Shown here piece after piece: positions 11,818-24,422 of a stretch of DNA of 64,000 nt. The stretch is from assembly GCF_046630445.1 (NCBI RefSeq), contig NC_092340.1, forward strand, positions 17,772,001 through 17,836,000. Reading direction: 5' to 3'. This stretch comes from Rutidosis leptorrhynchoides (Eukaryota; Streptophyta; Magnoliopsida; Asterales; Asteraceae). Made by a program: the position numbers and the translations under genes. Positions within the stretch are counted from its first letter, which is position 1; every line of letters starts with the position of its first letter. The notes beneath the pieces were generated by a model, which did not search any database, was not told where the DNA came from, and worked only from the letters and a program-made list of their open reading frames with translations.

Positions 11818-13514
11818 TGTGACGATCGCTCCAAATCCATATTGACGAATACGTCATTCATTGATTTCATTGTGAGGTATTTGACCTCTATATGATACGT
11901 TTTATAAACATTGCATTCTTTGGAAAAGGTATACCATAATGAATATTTAAATCCAAGGTTTTCGACATCTGATGATTTCTACATATAGACAATCACCGTA
12001 AATAATAGTTTACAATAATACTTCCGTTGACAATGCAGTCAAAATAGATACATGATGATGGTTTTGTGAATGCAACGTTTTCTTGAATAAAGCATGTATG
12101 ACTCCATGTACAAAGCTTGTCTAACATATAAGCAAACAGCGGAAGACTTCTAGGGAACCTGAGAATAAACATGCTAACAAGTGTCGACACAAAGGTTGGT
12201 GAGTTCATAGTTTTAATGTATCGTATAATCTGTATATAAAGGTGGATCACAAGATTTCAGTTGTTTCATCCAGAAACATTTATCAAAATATTCTATGAAA
12301 ATGAGCACCCTGGTAACTAAACTTAACGTATATATAATTTGTACCCTTTGTATAATCATCTTAATAATACACGCAAACCAACGTGTACGCTTCTCAAATA
12401 GCATACGTCCGTTAAAAGGCTAGCGCTCTAGCTCAGACGGGGATATCAAGTCCTATGGATCCATATATACCTACTCGCGCCCACCAGTTCCTATAATCGG
12501 TAGTTACTAGTTACCAAAGCTAAGGGATTTTCGGTTCAAACTCGGTGTAGAATTTAGTATGTACTTGTGTCCATTGCATTTAAAATAAAGTGCATGTATT
12601 CTCAGCTCAAAAATATAGATTTCAAAAGCAATTAAAAAGGGAGCAAATGAAACTCACCTTAGTAGCATATAAAGTCGTTCACCAAAATGTGACCGAACTC
12701 GGATTACCAAATAACCGTAGATCTCAACCTAGAGAACATATGATGGTCAATAAATGTCTATCAAGCTAGGTCAGGTCATAGTGTATCATAATCCTAATGC
12801 TTGAAATCGACATACAAAAGTTATCCAAAGTCGTTTAAAAAAGTCAATTTTGACAATAGTTCAACAAAACGAGACGTACCTTATATAAGGATTCATTTAC
12901 TCGGTTGGTAATATTCAAAAATCTAATTTATCAATCTTACAAACAAGTTGTTTAAATATTAATTGCAGATTCAAAAGCAATTCTAATTAACGTCAATCAT
13001 AATTCAGTTGATCATATCTTTTGATTCGTTCATCGAAATTACGCGATTTCTAAATGAAAAGTTATTGATTTTTCGCCAGCTTTCCAAAAACATGTATATC
13101 ATATACCTTTTACTAGTAATATATGTATTTAATTCATGATTCATTATAAACTGTTTAACGAAGAAATTTAGCATACAAGTATGCATAAATATATATACTC
13201 GAGCACTAGACATGGATACATAATTAATATATAAAAGATAAAATATGAATGCTCACGTATCAATATCGTGATTCAATATTGCAGGGAAGTACATAGACGC
13301 AACAGAGATGATAAACACTAGGTTTGACTTGCCAATAATACCCACGTACATTACCCATAACCTCCATAGCTATAACCCATAATTTCCTTAGATCTATCCC
13401 GCTTGAAAACCCATTTTGAAAGTGACACGCTCATGACTTCGTCGTAGTAATTTATGTATAATAATACTACTAATAATAATACTAATAATCATAATCATAA
13501 TAATAATATTAATC

Positions 13515-13606
<92 letters not shown>

Positions 13607-14505
13607 TAAATAAATAAATACAGAGTAAGATGGATGATATATGTGTGTGTGCAATTCAGTGAACGAGCTCGACTTTTATAGGCCTTTCCTGAAATTTTGC
13701 CTCATGCGATCGCATGGTTTCGAAGGCCTTTGGCCATGCGATCGCATGGCCTCTCTTTACAGCTCACATTATTTTGTTGTTTTGCTTGTCGACGTATTTA
13801 AATATAATATATATATAATATATTTAATTTATATAATTAATTATATATTATATTATATTCACGTGCATAGTTGACTTATAATTTTTGGTCCGTTGACTCG
13901 TACGTTGTCACTCGACTTATGTCCTGGTTCCGGTTTCTCGAATGCATTTTCGTATGCTTAGAAAACTAGTACTTTTCGTTACGCGACGTGTACCTTATCA
14001 AAAATTAAACTTAATCATTGATAAACTATGTCACTCGAAGTGTAGCTTCAATCAATTAAGTGTTTTGGTTATTTGCTTCTATAAATCATCGTCTCGTAGT
14101 ATATACATATACATATACATATATACATTTTTTACTGTAGCAAATAGTGATTTTCGAAAACACTGTAGCTTTTCGGGTACTGTAGAAATTCCAAAATACT
14201 GTAGCAAATTAGTGTTTTACTGGTTCATCTTAAACGTTTTAGTTAACTTATCTAAATATCAATCAAATCAATAATCGAATGTTACTATCGTTTACTAAAT
14301 AACTTGAAATCATATATATATATATGCACATTAAGTTATATATATTGTTCGTGAATCTTCGAGAACAATCAAAGAATAATTGATTACATGAATATAGTTC
14401 CAAAACTTGAGACTCAACATTACAGACTTTGCTTATCGTGTCAAAAACATTAAATGATTTTAAAGATAAAGTTTAAATTTGGTCAGAAATTTCCGGGTCG
14501 TTACA
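11818..14505 (-). mobile_element. Solo Ty3-B LTR (inverted), TSD GTCTT
   Basis: Starts TGTGACGATCGCTCC and ends CGGGTCGTTACA, the reverse complement of the Ty3-B LTR at 40464-43355. It is flanked by GTCTT at 11813-11817 and 14506-14510. The 2,688 bp carry no internal region. It contains an AAT microsatellite (about 13517-13606) and the twin-palindrome promoter module (13673-13751). Confidence 0.92.
13673..13751 (-). promoter_or_regulatory. Twin palindromes and TATA box in solo Ty3-B LTR
   Basis: CATGCGATCGCATG (13703-13716, one arm base changed from the 16-mer) and GGCCATGCGATCGCATGGCC (13732-13751) have centres 32 bp apart. On the minus strand, TATAAAAG (13680-13673) lies 21 bp beyond the nearer 16-mer site. 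Confidence 0.7.
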
Positions 14506-14550
14506 GTCTTAGAGAACCAGAAATTTGCATTAGTGTGTCTTATCGAGTTC

Positions 14551-14587
14551 GTTAGGATGCATTAGTGATTCTGGACTTCGACCGTGT
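14551..14587 (+). promoter_or_regulatory. Conserved Ty3 leader box (Ty3-A copy)
   Basis: A 37-bp stretch beginning GTTAGGATGCATTAGT and ending TTCGACCGTGT. Near-identical boxes lie in the untranslated leaders of Ty3-B (43419-43456) and Ty3-C (24359-24323, minus). Position between primer-binding site and first ORF fits an RNA packaging or dimer signal (inference). Confidence 0.6.
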
Positions 14588-14698
14588 TTACTTGAAAAAT
14601 GATTGCTTAACATTTTTTTGTTGGAAACTATATATTGTTAACATGTAACTATTAGGTGATATATTAATCTCTTAACGTGTTTGATATTGTGTGATAGA

Positions 14699-15375
14699 TG
14701 TCTACCTCTAGTACAAATCTCATCGACTCACATAATAATAATGAAGAGTCGAATATATATTAGGAAGATTCACAAATTCTCGAAGAGGAACCGGAAGAGG
14801 AGGAACAGGAAGAAGAGGAACCGGAAGAGGAGGAACCGGAAGAAGAGGAACCGAAAGAGGAGGAACCGGAAGAGGAGGAACCGGAAGAAGAGGAACCGGA
14901 AGAGGAGGAACCGGAAGAAGAGATTCCGGTGGGGGAAATATTAGGAACCACAGAAAAACAGATAAATAAAAGAAAATCCTCAACCAATGGACCAAAGTTA
15001 ATAATGGTCAATGGTGTTTCCGCTAAGGAAGCAAAATATTGGGAAAATTACCAATTTTCTGATGAATCGGATTCCGATGAGGATTCCGATGATGTTATAG
15101 AAATTACCTCGACCTAATTTGAAAAAGCAAAAGAAAATAATAAGGAAAAGGGCATCAAAATAGAGAAACCTGATTCCAACCCCGATGAATTTTATATGTA
15201 TCGTCAACACCCGTATTTCTTAAGTTTTAACAATAACCCGGGAACCTCTAAGCTACCAGATTTTTCTAAACCATTTGTGAAAACAACGGCTCATATTAGA
15301 GGAACATCATATATCCCTAGGAAATTAGCAAAACGAACCAAGTCCGAAGAGGAAGAAACGAGTGAGTCGGAATAA
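14699..15375 (+). pseudogene. Acidic EEEEP-repeat upstream ORF of Ty3-A, with stops
   Basis: One frame from ATG 14699 to TAA 15375 is interrupted by TAG at about 14759 and TAA at about 15116. The first 20 codons are Ser/Asn-rich. The next part, 14783-14929, is a 15-bp minisatellite giving about nine Glu-Glu-Glu-Glu-Pro repeats. A Ser/Asp-rich acidic patch and a basic segment near the end (RKLAKRTKSEEEE) follow. It lies between primer-binding site and gag, ahead of the F-box ORF. I do not recognise a family. It may be an accessory ORF of the retrotransposon; the stops suggest this copy is dead. Confidence 0.55.
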
Positions 15376-15514
15376 AGAGTTGTAATCATGTTGTGTAATA
15401 TATGTATTGTAGTGTGCTTGTATTTTCATGTTATATGTAAAAATTGCTTGTATTGTTTGTTAATTATCTTTTACGAATCTAATCCTCGTCTATTTCACAG
15501 TATAAAAACACACA

Positions 15515-16195
15515 ATGGACGTTAAGGATAGACAACCGAATATTTTAGAAGACCTACCCAGGGACATGAATGATGAAACCTTGTCTAAAGTCAGTCAGAA
15601 TTCGTCGGTGCAATTATTTACGGCAAAATTAGTTTGTAGAACATTTAAAGAACGTTCCAGGCATGCCTTAGTTTATAAAAGGCTTTCATTTGAAAGATGG
15701 GGTATATCACATTGGGGACACCGTAAGTTACGCCGTGTTTTCTTTAAAGCGTTAAATGCGGGGAACCCAAATGCAATTTTACGCTACGGGTTAAGAACCT
15801 ATTTTGACTCAACATATCCCAACGTAGGACTTCGTGAGTTAGAAAGAGCTTCTTACATGCAACATAAAGAAGCGTGTTATGCTTACGGGTTAGTGATGTT
15901 CGCTTCTCAAAAAAGTGAGAAAAAGAACATCGGATTACAACTTTTAAATAAAACCTTCCCACAAGTGACGGATTCAGTAGTTGGGGTGAAAAACAACGTT
16001 TTTAGATTATTATGGGGCTGTTGGACATTACGAAACCCTCGTCCCTTTGATGACGTTACAACATGCTGTCTTGTCAACGGCCACAATGGTTATGTTCCAC
16101 AAGACCAAGGATGGGAAGTAGTCTTAGTAAAACCAGAATGCATGACTTGTTTCTGGACTTATGAATTACGTGTTTTTATTGCCTTTGTTGAATGA
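15515..16195 (+). CDS. F-box protein (At2g35280-like) carried inside Ty3-A
   Basis: An uninterrupted 226-aa ORF. Residues about 10-47 (ILEDLPRDM...VCRTF) form an F-box of the type found in plant At2g35280/At1g67623-like proteins. Residues about 78-130 (NAGNPNAILRYGL... to ...ACYAYGLVMFAS) look like the Sel1-like repeat seen in that family. The C-terminus has a short Cys-containing stretch (ECMTCFWTYEL). F-box proteins normally recruit substrates to SCF ubiquitin ligases through SKP1. No intron is visible. It lies between the Ty3-A leader and gag, so it appears to be a captured host gene. It is intact while the neighbouring gag-pol has several stops. Expression and function are unknown. Confidence 0.75.
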   Translation: MDVKDRQPNILEDLPRDMNDETLSKVSQNSSVQLFTAKLVCRTFKERSRHALVYKRLSFERWGISHWGHRKLRRVFFKALNAGNPNAILRYGLRTYFDSTYPNVGLRELERASYMQHKEACYAYGLVMFASQKSEKKNIGLQLLNKTFPQVTDSVVGVKNNVFRLLWGCWTLRNPRPFDDVTTCCLVNGHNGYVPQDQGWEVVLVKPECMTCFWTYELRVFIAFVE

Positions 16196-16402
16196 CTTGC
16201 GTATTAACTAGGATTGTTGCCACAACTATTTTGTATCAAAGTTATTGTGTGCTATATTTCATGCTATATGTATAATAGCGGTATTGTAAGTTTGTAAAAT
16301 ATTGTATAAAAGTTTGAACGCAAAATATTATTATAATCAGTTTTTCATATAGAATTGTAGTCGTTGAATTGTATGTTAGCTACTAAGTATGAACTTAACA
16401 GG

Positions 16403-17802
16403 TGTAGAGACCCGTCTTAATCTATCCGGACGAAGTCCATATTGATTATAGACGATTCGTAATAGTTGATTACATCGCGAGGTACTTGACCTCTATATGA
16501 TACATTTTACAAACATTGCATTCGTTTTTAAAAGACAAACTTGCTTTATATCGAAAGTTGACGGCATGCATATCATTTCATAATATATCCAACTATAATT
16601 GACTTAATAATAATCTTGATGAACTCAATGACTCGAATGCAACGTCTTTTGAAATATGTCATGAATGACTCCAAGTAATATCTCTAAAATGAGCAAATGC
16701 ACAGCGGAAGATTTCTTTCATACCTGAGAATAAACATGCTTTAAAGTGTCAACCAAAAGGTTGGTGAGTTCATTAGTTTAACATAAATAATCATTTCCAT
16801 CATTTTAATAGACCACAAGATTTTCATTTTAAGTTCTCAAAAATAAACGTCCCATGCATAGAGACAAAAATATCATTCATATGGATTGAACACCTGGTAA
16901 CCGACGTTAACTTAATGCATAGAATATCTCCAAAACAGAACCTCTCATCTATATAATAATAATCTCGAAGTACTAAAGCATTCGTACCCCGAATGGGACT
17001 TGTCAAGATCCATAGATCTATCTTTAGGATTCGCGTCAATCAGGGGCCATTTCCCTAAATTCTTAGGTTACCAGACTTGAAACGCGATATTCGGTTAATA
17101 ATCCAACCATAGAATGTAAATTTAAGTACTTGTGTCTATTTCGTAAAACATTTATAAAAGCAGCGCATGTATTCTCAGTCCCAAAAATATATATTGCAAA
17201 AGCATTTAAAAAAGGGAGCAAATGAAACTCACTTAATGTATTTTGTAGTAAAAAAACATATGACGACATTGAACAAGAGTAGGGTTGACCTCGGATTCAC
17301 GAACCTATATCATTTATATTTATATTAATATATATAATGAAAATTAAATAATTCAATCTATTAATTATATAATATTCATATATTTAGTGTTGTAGTTTAT
17401 AAATAATTTATACTAAATTCTAATATATATTATATCTTAAATTACGTGTTATATATGTATTTATTTTTTATATACATAATAGAAATGTTAATATTTTTCA
17501 TATGTAATTATAGGTAATATTAATATTATTATAGTATGAGTATATATTTATATACAAAATATTTATTTGTTATGATAATATAATAATAATAATGATAATT
17601 AAATTTTAAATAAAAAAGGTAGTTTTAATAAAAATGAAAATTTTAATAATAAAGATACTTTTAATAAAAATTGATAATGACAATAAAAATGATAATATTA
17701 ATGATAATAATAATTATTATTACATTTACTAACGATAAAAAATTCATTATTTTGTTAATAATAATAATACTAATATTTATTAATAATTATAATGATAATA
17801 AT

Positions 17803-17843
<41 letters not shown>

Positions 17844-20261
17844 GGAATAACAATAATTCTTAATAATAATAAATCTTATACATATTAGTAATAACGATGA
17901 TGATATTCGTATTATTTGTCATACAATACTTATAATAACAATAATTTTAACAATTTTAATAACATTAATAATAATAATAATAATAAAATAATAATAATAA
18001 GAATTAGAATAATATAATATAATAGTAATAATTATTATTATATTTATAATTATATTTATATTTATACCGAATAAGGAGGAGATTGGGGATCTCGTTGTTG
18101 GCTCCAAAATAGATCGAAGAAGCAGAAACCCAAAACGCAGGAAACCCTCACGGTTCTTGGCCTTTGGTTCTTCAATTGATCAAGCAACAATTAATGAAAT
18201 ATAATCGGCCATCGTTGCATCATTATCATCGTTTCATCATCTTCATAATTCCTCATCATACCCGAGACAAAGAAGTAACCAAGGTTAGCGACTGAATATT
18301 AGCAATCAACATCTTCAATCAACCCATGACTTCGAGCAGCAGAGAAAGAGATGATCCTGATGGTAAAGGAATTCGTTGATCAGGATCACAATTACAGGTA
18401 ATATCTTCGATTAAGATTATGGTTATGTTTATGGTTTTAGAACAAGAAGCAAAAATAGTATAACCCACGATAATTTGGTATTGTTAGTCTTCAATTGTTG
18501 TAGAAAGATTTAGTGATCCAATTAGTCACGTGTTCGGTTAAGAGAAGAACATCAATATAAATTTCTACAAGTTTGAAGCTGTTAATAGATTAGAAGGATA
18601 GAAGATGTTTCGGTGTAGGATTAGAATCACTAATTCGGAGTTAAATAGGATTAAAAGAAATCAGTTGTAAGTTTGAGTATTTGAACCTAAGTTGTTGAAC
18701 TCGAAGAACTGAAGTTGTAGAATTTGAATATATGAATTTGATACTTATGTTTCGGTTTGTAGAATCTGAGATGAATTAAAGATGATAATTTATTTGATAT
18801 GATCTCAGAAATATTTGTGAATTGTGTTCTGCGTTTAATTTTGAATTTGAGTTTTGATGGATGTGTTTTTGTGTCGAGCTTGAATTAGGAAAAGGTAGTA
18901 GCCGCAACAATTATTTGACCAGGGTGTTTCGATTAATAATAGCAACAACTAAGCAGCAGTAGCAACAATGAAGCTCAAAACATTAATAGAATGATGAAAC
19001 TACAGTGACCGTAATTAAATAGCAGTTATTATCGATACTAACCATCTTTTATCATTGCAGGCTTGTTCTGGGATGGACAGAAGTAAACAAACGATAATGG
19101 TGGTTTGGCTCATATTGACTGCAGCAACTATGGTGGCAGTTTGATGAGGTTTAATGGCGGTGTTGGGTATTCGATGATAATAGAACATTAGAGTCTAGCT
19201 GCAGCAGTCTTCCGAGGGTTTTGCAGATTAGTGGGTTCAATGTAAAGGTTAGGATGGCAAGTGGTGTTTAAATGGTAATTATGGTGGATGGTGGTCGAAT
19301 GTGGAGGGTGTTCTGTGGTAAAACAGCAGCAGGTGTTGGAGTAATTGGTAACTTGGTCATTTAAGTGGACCGAGTATTCAAGAGGTGAAATAGATGTGGT
19401 GATCGAGTGGTTTCACAAGAGTGATGAAGTTGGGTTTGTGTCCAACGATCAACAAAGGTTTTCAAGCGGTGGTTTTTGGTTAGTTTAGAAACAGAAATGG
19501 TAGTATCAAGTAATTATATGGGTTTGAGGATAATGCAGAAAAAGAAAAGAGGTTAATGAGTGATGGAAGGAATCTATCATATATAAGTATACCTCACATG
19601 CTTATGTAATTACATAGCTTTTTAGATGTTGATTGAAAGAAAAGTAATCCCATCAATTAGTAATTTCAATCACGGGTTGAATAATTCTCCGAGTGATATT
19701 TTGTGTGTGTGTTTATGTGTTTGTCTTATAAGTTGTGGATGTATATATATAATATATCTATATCCCTCAAGTTGATGAATACAACATAAAGTAAACACAA
19801 AAATGTTCAATCACAAATCAATTATCACAAAATGTTATTATTTCACAAGTGGTTTGTTGAAGGAAAAAAAAATTGTAATAATAATTGGTGATAATTGTCA
19901 ACATATGCATGTATACATAATAATTATTAATTAAGCTAGTGGATATGAATAGAAAACTATAAAGAAAAAATTAAAAGTGTAATAGAGAAAATAAAAATTA
20001 GAATGCTCTCATTCCAGTTTCAAGTAGGAGGTGAAGTGGACAGATAACAAGAAAGAAAGAATAGCTTTTCAATACAAATATATACACACAAATCTATTTA
20101 AAATTAGTTGTTCGTGAATCGTCGAAAAATAGTCAAAGGTCAAATGCATTCATGTAACTGTTCCAAAGTTTTCGAGACTCAACATTACAGACTTTGTTTA
20201 TCGTGCCGGAAACATAGAAAAGTTAAGTTTAAATTTGGTCGGAAATTTTCGGGTCGTCACA
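16403..20261 (-). mobile_element. Ty3-C 3' LTR
   Basis: 3,859 bp, TGTAGAGACC to GGGTCGTCACA. Relative to the partner LTR it lacks 65 bp (between AATAGCAG direct repeats, about 19018) and the MITE. It has a long AT-rich AAT/ATT region at about 17320-18060. I see no gene in it. Confidence 0.9.
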
Positions 20262-20278
20262 GTACCTACCCGTTAAAG

Positions 20279-20297
20279 AAATTTCGTCCCGAAATTT
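20279..20297 (-). promoter_or_regulatory. Palindrome beside Ty3-C polypurine tract
   Basis: AAATTTCGTCCCGAAATTT is an 8-bp inverted repeat with a 3-base loop, followed on the minus strand by TTTAACGGGTAGGTAC and then the 3' LTR. The same arrangement precedes the 3' LTRs of Ty3-A (33207-33242) and Ty3-B (47066-47101). Confidence 0.75.
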
Positions 20298-22700
20298 GAG
20301 TGAGGTGGTCATGGCAAACAATAAAAATGTTTTCATGACGAATATGAGTTGATATATAGATTTTAATCATTACCGAGTAATATAGATTAAACGATTCGGT
20401 TACTTGAAGCGTATGAGTGAAGCTACCTCAAAAGATTGAAATAGGAAAAGTAAAGATTCGTCTTAACTTTTGACAGAGTCAGGGTTGAATTTAGAAAATA
20501 AGGTGAGTCTTCACTTTTGACGTTGTCTTGGTTGAATTTCGGAATTCAAGGGATTAAAGGAAATCTTCGAAATCTAAAAGATTTGATTCTTCGGCGAGTA
20601 AGGAAATTAAGATTTCTATAATTAAATACGGTGATCTGCCTCGATTACTCTATCTGATATTTCCATTATAAATTAAGCTCTTTTGTTCTATTATTCTCAC
20701 CGTTCCTATACTTTCTTTCTTAATTCTTAAATCCAAAAGATTGTGAAAATGCTTAATCCCGTTCTAATCCTTGATATTTTCCTAATTATCATTTCTGTCA
20801 TCCTTCTTTTCAATCTTTCTCCAAAAGAATCTATTTACTTCTACTATTACCTTGAGATGATACTATTCTTAATTATACCGTGTCTTTATATTGCTATTCT
20901 TATTAATATCCATGGTTTGTAACTTCCGTGTTGTTATTGGGCTTTATATTTTCTCTTATATTTTGGATCTCTTTGCCTTTTTATTATCCTCTCGACCTCT
21001 AGTAAAGCGAGCAACGGTCCAGAATTCGTAAGTACGGAGTTTCGAATGAACTTAATGTTCTAACCAAGAAAGAACGAAATCGTACGATTTGATTTGTCAA
21101 ATTATTAGAATCATTGAGAATAAAACTATCAAGAATATACTTTCTTGATATGTTCAGAAGTTAAGCAGAATGAAAGAGTCATGTAACATGGCACATGATG
21201 ACGTTATGATCTGTGAATCATCATGTTCCATTAGAAACTCAGCATGACTTACTGTAATATAATCACGTTGATCAAGTGTCATTATATTATACTAACTCAT
21301 GCATCAGTTCCCAACATTACTTCAATAACATTCATATTTTAAGCTCGAAAGTTTATAGAATATAGAAACTAACAGTTTCTATATGATGTAACACTGATAG
21401 CACTAATAGATTAATGATTCAGATAAGAATAGTTATGAAAATATCTTTAGAGATATGGAGGATATTTATAATGAAAAATACGATGATATCTTGGAATTTC
21501 TAATTTCGATGGTTGATGAAGAAAAATTTTTCGCAAGATTTTAACATGAATTCGGAGCAAGATATTCTCTAAAGATTTTAACGAATCCAGAATTACCTGG
21601 ATTCTTTGAATATAGGGTATGGTCCTTGTATTTATCCTTGGTCTCCTTCGTGATTAGCTCAATTCGTTTTCCAGTTCCCACTTTTCTGAACTTTACCAAC
21701 ATACTATTCTTTATCATCATACTTTTGACTGTTAAAGTCATCAACAGTTTTCGCTGCTTTATTAGCTTTCTCAAAATTCAAAGAACTGATTCGTAGGCTA
21801 GAGTGCTTTTCAGAATTTCAGAATGAAGGATCATAATTCTAAGAGATAAATGTTATATGTATACGTATAACTGTTGATGTAGTCATGCTGTGAGTTTTCA
21901 AAGTACTGATTTCTAATTCCTGGTAATTGGTATGACATTTCTCATTACAAGATGCGAATGAGTAGGTGATAGGGTTTCAATGAATATAATAACCATTCAG
22001 GAAGTCAAAGATTAATGAAGTTGCTGGTAAGTTTTCTGCTAATGTGGTGGAATATAAACGGTTCTCCGGTAACGATGACGAAAAAGGCAATCGTATACAT
22101 CAAGGTTATAATATGACTAGTACGATTGAAAAGTCGAAGTTGACTTGCTGGAGCTGTGACAAAATTGGCTACTTTAGAGAGGGATTGCAAAGTTATTTTC
22201 AGTAATAGTAACGCTAAAGGAATTAGCACAGCTACACGTTAAACGTTTACTCAGTTTACGAGAGTTAGGTGCAATACTATATACATTAACCTTTTCTTAT
22301 GTAGATGAAATGCGGTTGGTTCATCCTCTCGATTGAGGTGTTTTCAAGAATTATGAAAGGTTTGAACGCATGTTGTAATCGTCAAGATACAAATGAGGTT
22401 TAAGATGAAATCAAGTGGCAAACTTGAAGAAATGTTTAGTTTCATATGTTATATTCAATATTTTAATTTATTTTAATTGTCCAGTGTTATTAGTCCACAG
22501 TCGATAGTCCACAGTTGACAGTCCAATACTTCATATATAATTTAATATATAATATTTGAATTAATTAATACGTATCGTGACCCGTGTACATGTCTCAGAC
22601 TCGATCACAACTCAAAGTATATATATTATTATAGAATCAACCTCAACCCTGTATAGAGAACTCGATCATTACTGCATATAGAGTGTCTATGGTTATTCCA

Positions 22701-22743
<43 letters not shown>

Positions 22744-23559
22744 TCGATATGATATGTCAAAACCTAGTATACGTGTCCCGATATTTAAAGTGCGTAAAAT
22801 AAATACAGAATTTAAATGACGATAAATAAAATACGTAAAGTAAATAACAGAAATTAAATGACGCTAAATAAAATTGTGAGAATGTAATTTGCGATAATTA
22901 AATTGCGATAAATAAAGTGTAATCAGTTAGCTGGGAACAATTAGCTAGGAACAGTTAGCGTGGATTCTTAACAAAATTTCTCATAGTTAATTTGTTTGTT
23001 TCTAACAAATTTTATTTTGTCAAATGTTTTCTTCATTATGCCACTTGTTGGATTCTGATAAATCAAAATCCAAATATGAAATTGGATGAATATGGTTATT
23101 CTGTGGTGAACGGATTTGTATATCGGTGAATGTAAGTAGGATAGTAAATGACTGTTGAATCAGCTTCGAAGAATGTACAGTGTAACTTATTAATGTGAAA
23201 TCTGAATATTTCTCGAGTATTACCTACCCGTTAAAATATTTTCACCATTAACAGTTTGTACGAAAGAATTTTTAATTACAATCCTTATGAAAACATATAT
23301 ATTTTCTTCAGATGTAGTCAGGGATTTAATGAGTCAATAAGATATTAGACTCATTTGATTTACGGTTAGAATAAGAATATATAACCTCTAAAACATTAGA
23401 GATTACATAATCGCCATGTCGAACGAAGATAAATGATGTAGAACGATTCGTAGAACGATAATTATACTCGAGGTACAGAATGAGATATTGAGGCTTGGAT
23501 TGTTGATGATACTGGTGCTGTTACTGATGGTACTGTTGGTGCCGGTGATGTTGCTGAAG
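20298..23559 (-). other. Ty3-C internal DNA, no intact coding sequence
   Basis: I find no retrotransposon enzyme here. About 20600-20780 is homologous (inverted) to Ty3-B internal DNA at about 46600-46800. Near 22140-22200 a plus-strand frame resembles a decayed zinc knuckle (CWSCDKIGYF, His and last Cys lost). 22565-22790 resembles an inverted piece of Ty3-A LTR (compare 10460-10740), and 22791-22920 resembles the GCGATAAATAAA array at 1385-1510. The region is therefore a mosaic. Confidence 0.5.
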
Positions 23560-23990
23560 CTGGTACATTTTGCACCATATTCTCCAAATACTCGAGTGCG
23601 AAATTCGTTGACTTCTTCTATTATTCCGGGATGATTGTCGGTCGGAACGAGCGGATGAATGAGGTTTAGAATCTGAGATAGTATATGATCGTGACGAGAT
23701 ATTCTAGAAATGAGAGAGAAAATGGTGTCTCGAACAGGTTCGTCGGTAAACGCTTCAGGTTCATTGTCAAGAGGTGAATTCGGTTGGTGGAAGGGATCGC
23801 CTTCTTCGCGTCTCCATTGATTAAGTCGACTACGAATGCATCAGATGAATTGGGGATGACTGATTGATTGATTCATTCTGGTGACACCGCTTTCAGAGCT
23901 TAGATGAATATCTATGTCGGAATAGCTGCCGGAATAACTATCGGAATAGCTATCAAAATCTGAGGGACTCGAACTGGTTGAGGGATTCAT
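23560..23990 (-). pseudogene. Ty3-C upstream ORF, homologous to Ty3-B ORF
   Basis: From ATG 23990 the minus strand encodes a Ser/Asp-rich start with SYSDIDIHL, then after an in-frame TGA (23843-23841) EEGDPFHQP, EPVRDTIFSLISR and LSQILNLIHPLV. All of these match the Ty3-B ORF at 43741-44298. A 5-nt loss in the following coiled-coil part shifts the frame. The ORF is the first after the leader box. I do not recognise a domain; its conservation in two diverged pol-less families suggests it once mattered for the element. Confidence 0.6.
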
Positions 23991-24322
23991 CTCGTACAAT
24001 CAGATGAAGGATTTTCGATAAGAAATAGATTATAGGATGTAGATTAGTACCCTGCAATACACAATTTACATATGCATATATAATACTAAAATCCCATAAG
24101 TTACGGAGGAATCTACAGAATATGTCAGGCAAAGTTACAGTAACAGATACGCTAAGATATGAAGTAGCAGATACGCTAAGATATGAATTTTGTCTATACA
24201 CTATTCATGCAGTCAATGCAGTAAAACGTGTCTAGACTAAGAATGATAAGCAAGTGATTCTCTAAGAATGATGAGCAGATAATTTTCGACACGAAATGAT
24301 AAGCAAAACTTTTGACATGCAG

Positions 24323-24359
24323 ACACGGTCGAAGTCTAGACTCACTAATGGATCTTAAC
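24323..24359 (-). promoter_or_regulatory. Conserved leader box, Ty3-C copy
   Basis: The minus strand carries the same box as Ty3-A at 14551-14587, ending GACTTCGACCGTGT, with a few substitutions. It is about 50 nt downstream of the primer-binding site. Confidence 0.6.
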
Positions 24360-24408
24360 AACTATCAGTTATACACACTAATGCAAGACCTGGTTCGCTA
24401 AGACCACC

Positions 24409-24420
24409 GCTCTGATACCA
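24409..24420 (-). other. Ty3-C primer-binding site
   Basis: GCTCTGATACCA, the reverse complement of the initiator-Met tRNA site TGGTATCAGAGC, lies 2 bp from the LTR edge at 24423. Confidence 0.9.
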
Positions 24421-24422
24421 AC

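Noticed and set aside
13394-13654. Open frames made of poly-Ile, poly-Tyr or poly-Asn in AAT or TA microsatellites (also 35016-35361, 41411-41674, 25691-25873)
   Set aside because: Pure translation of simple repeats.
16824-17269. Duplicate small open frames in both Ty3-C LTRs (also 24850-25289)
   Set aside because: They are similar only because the LTRs are copies of each other; no start context or domain supports a protein.
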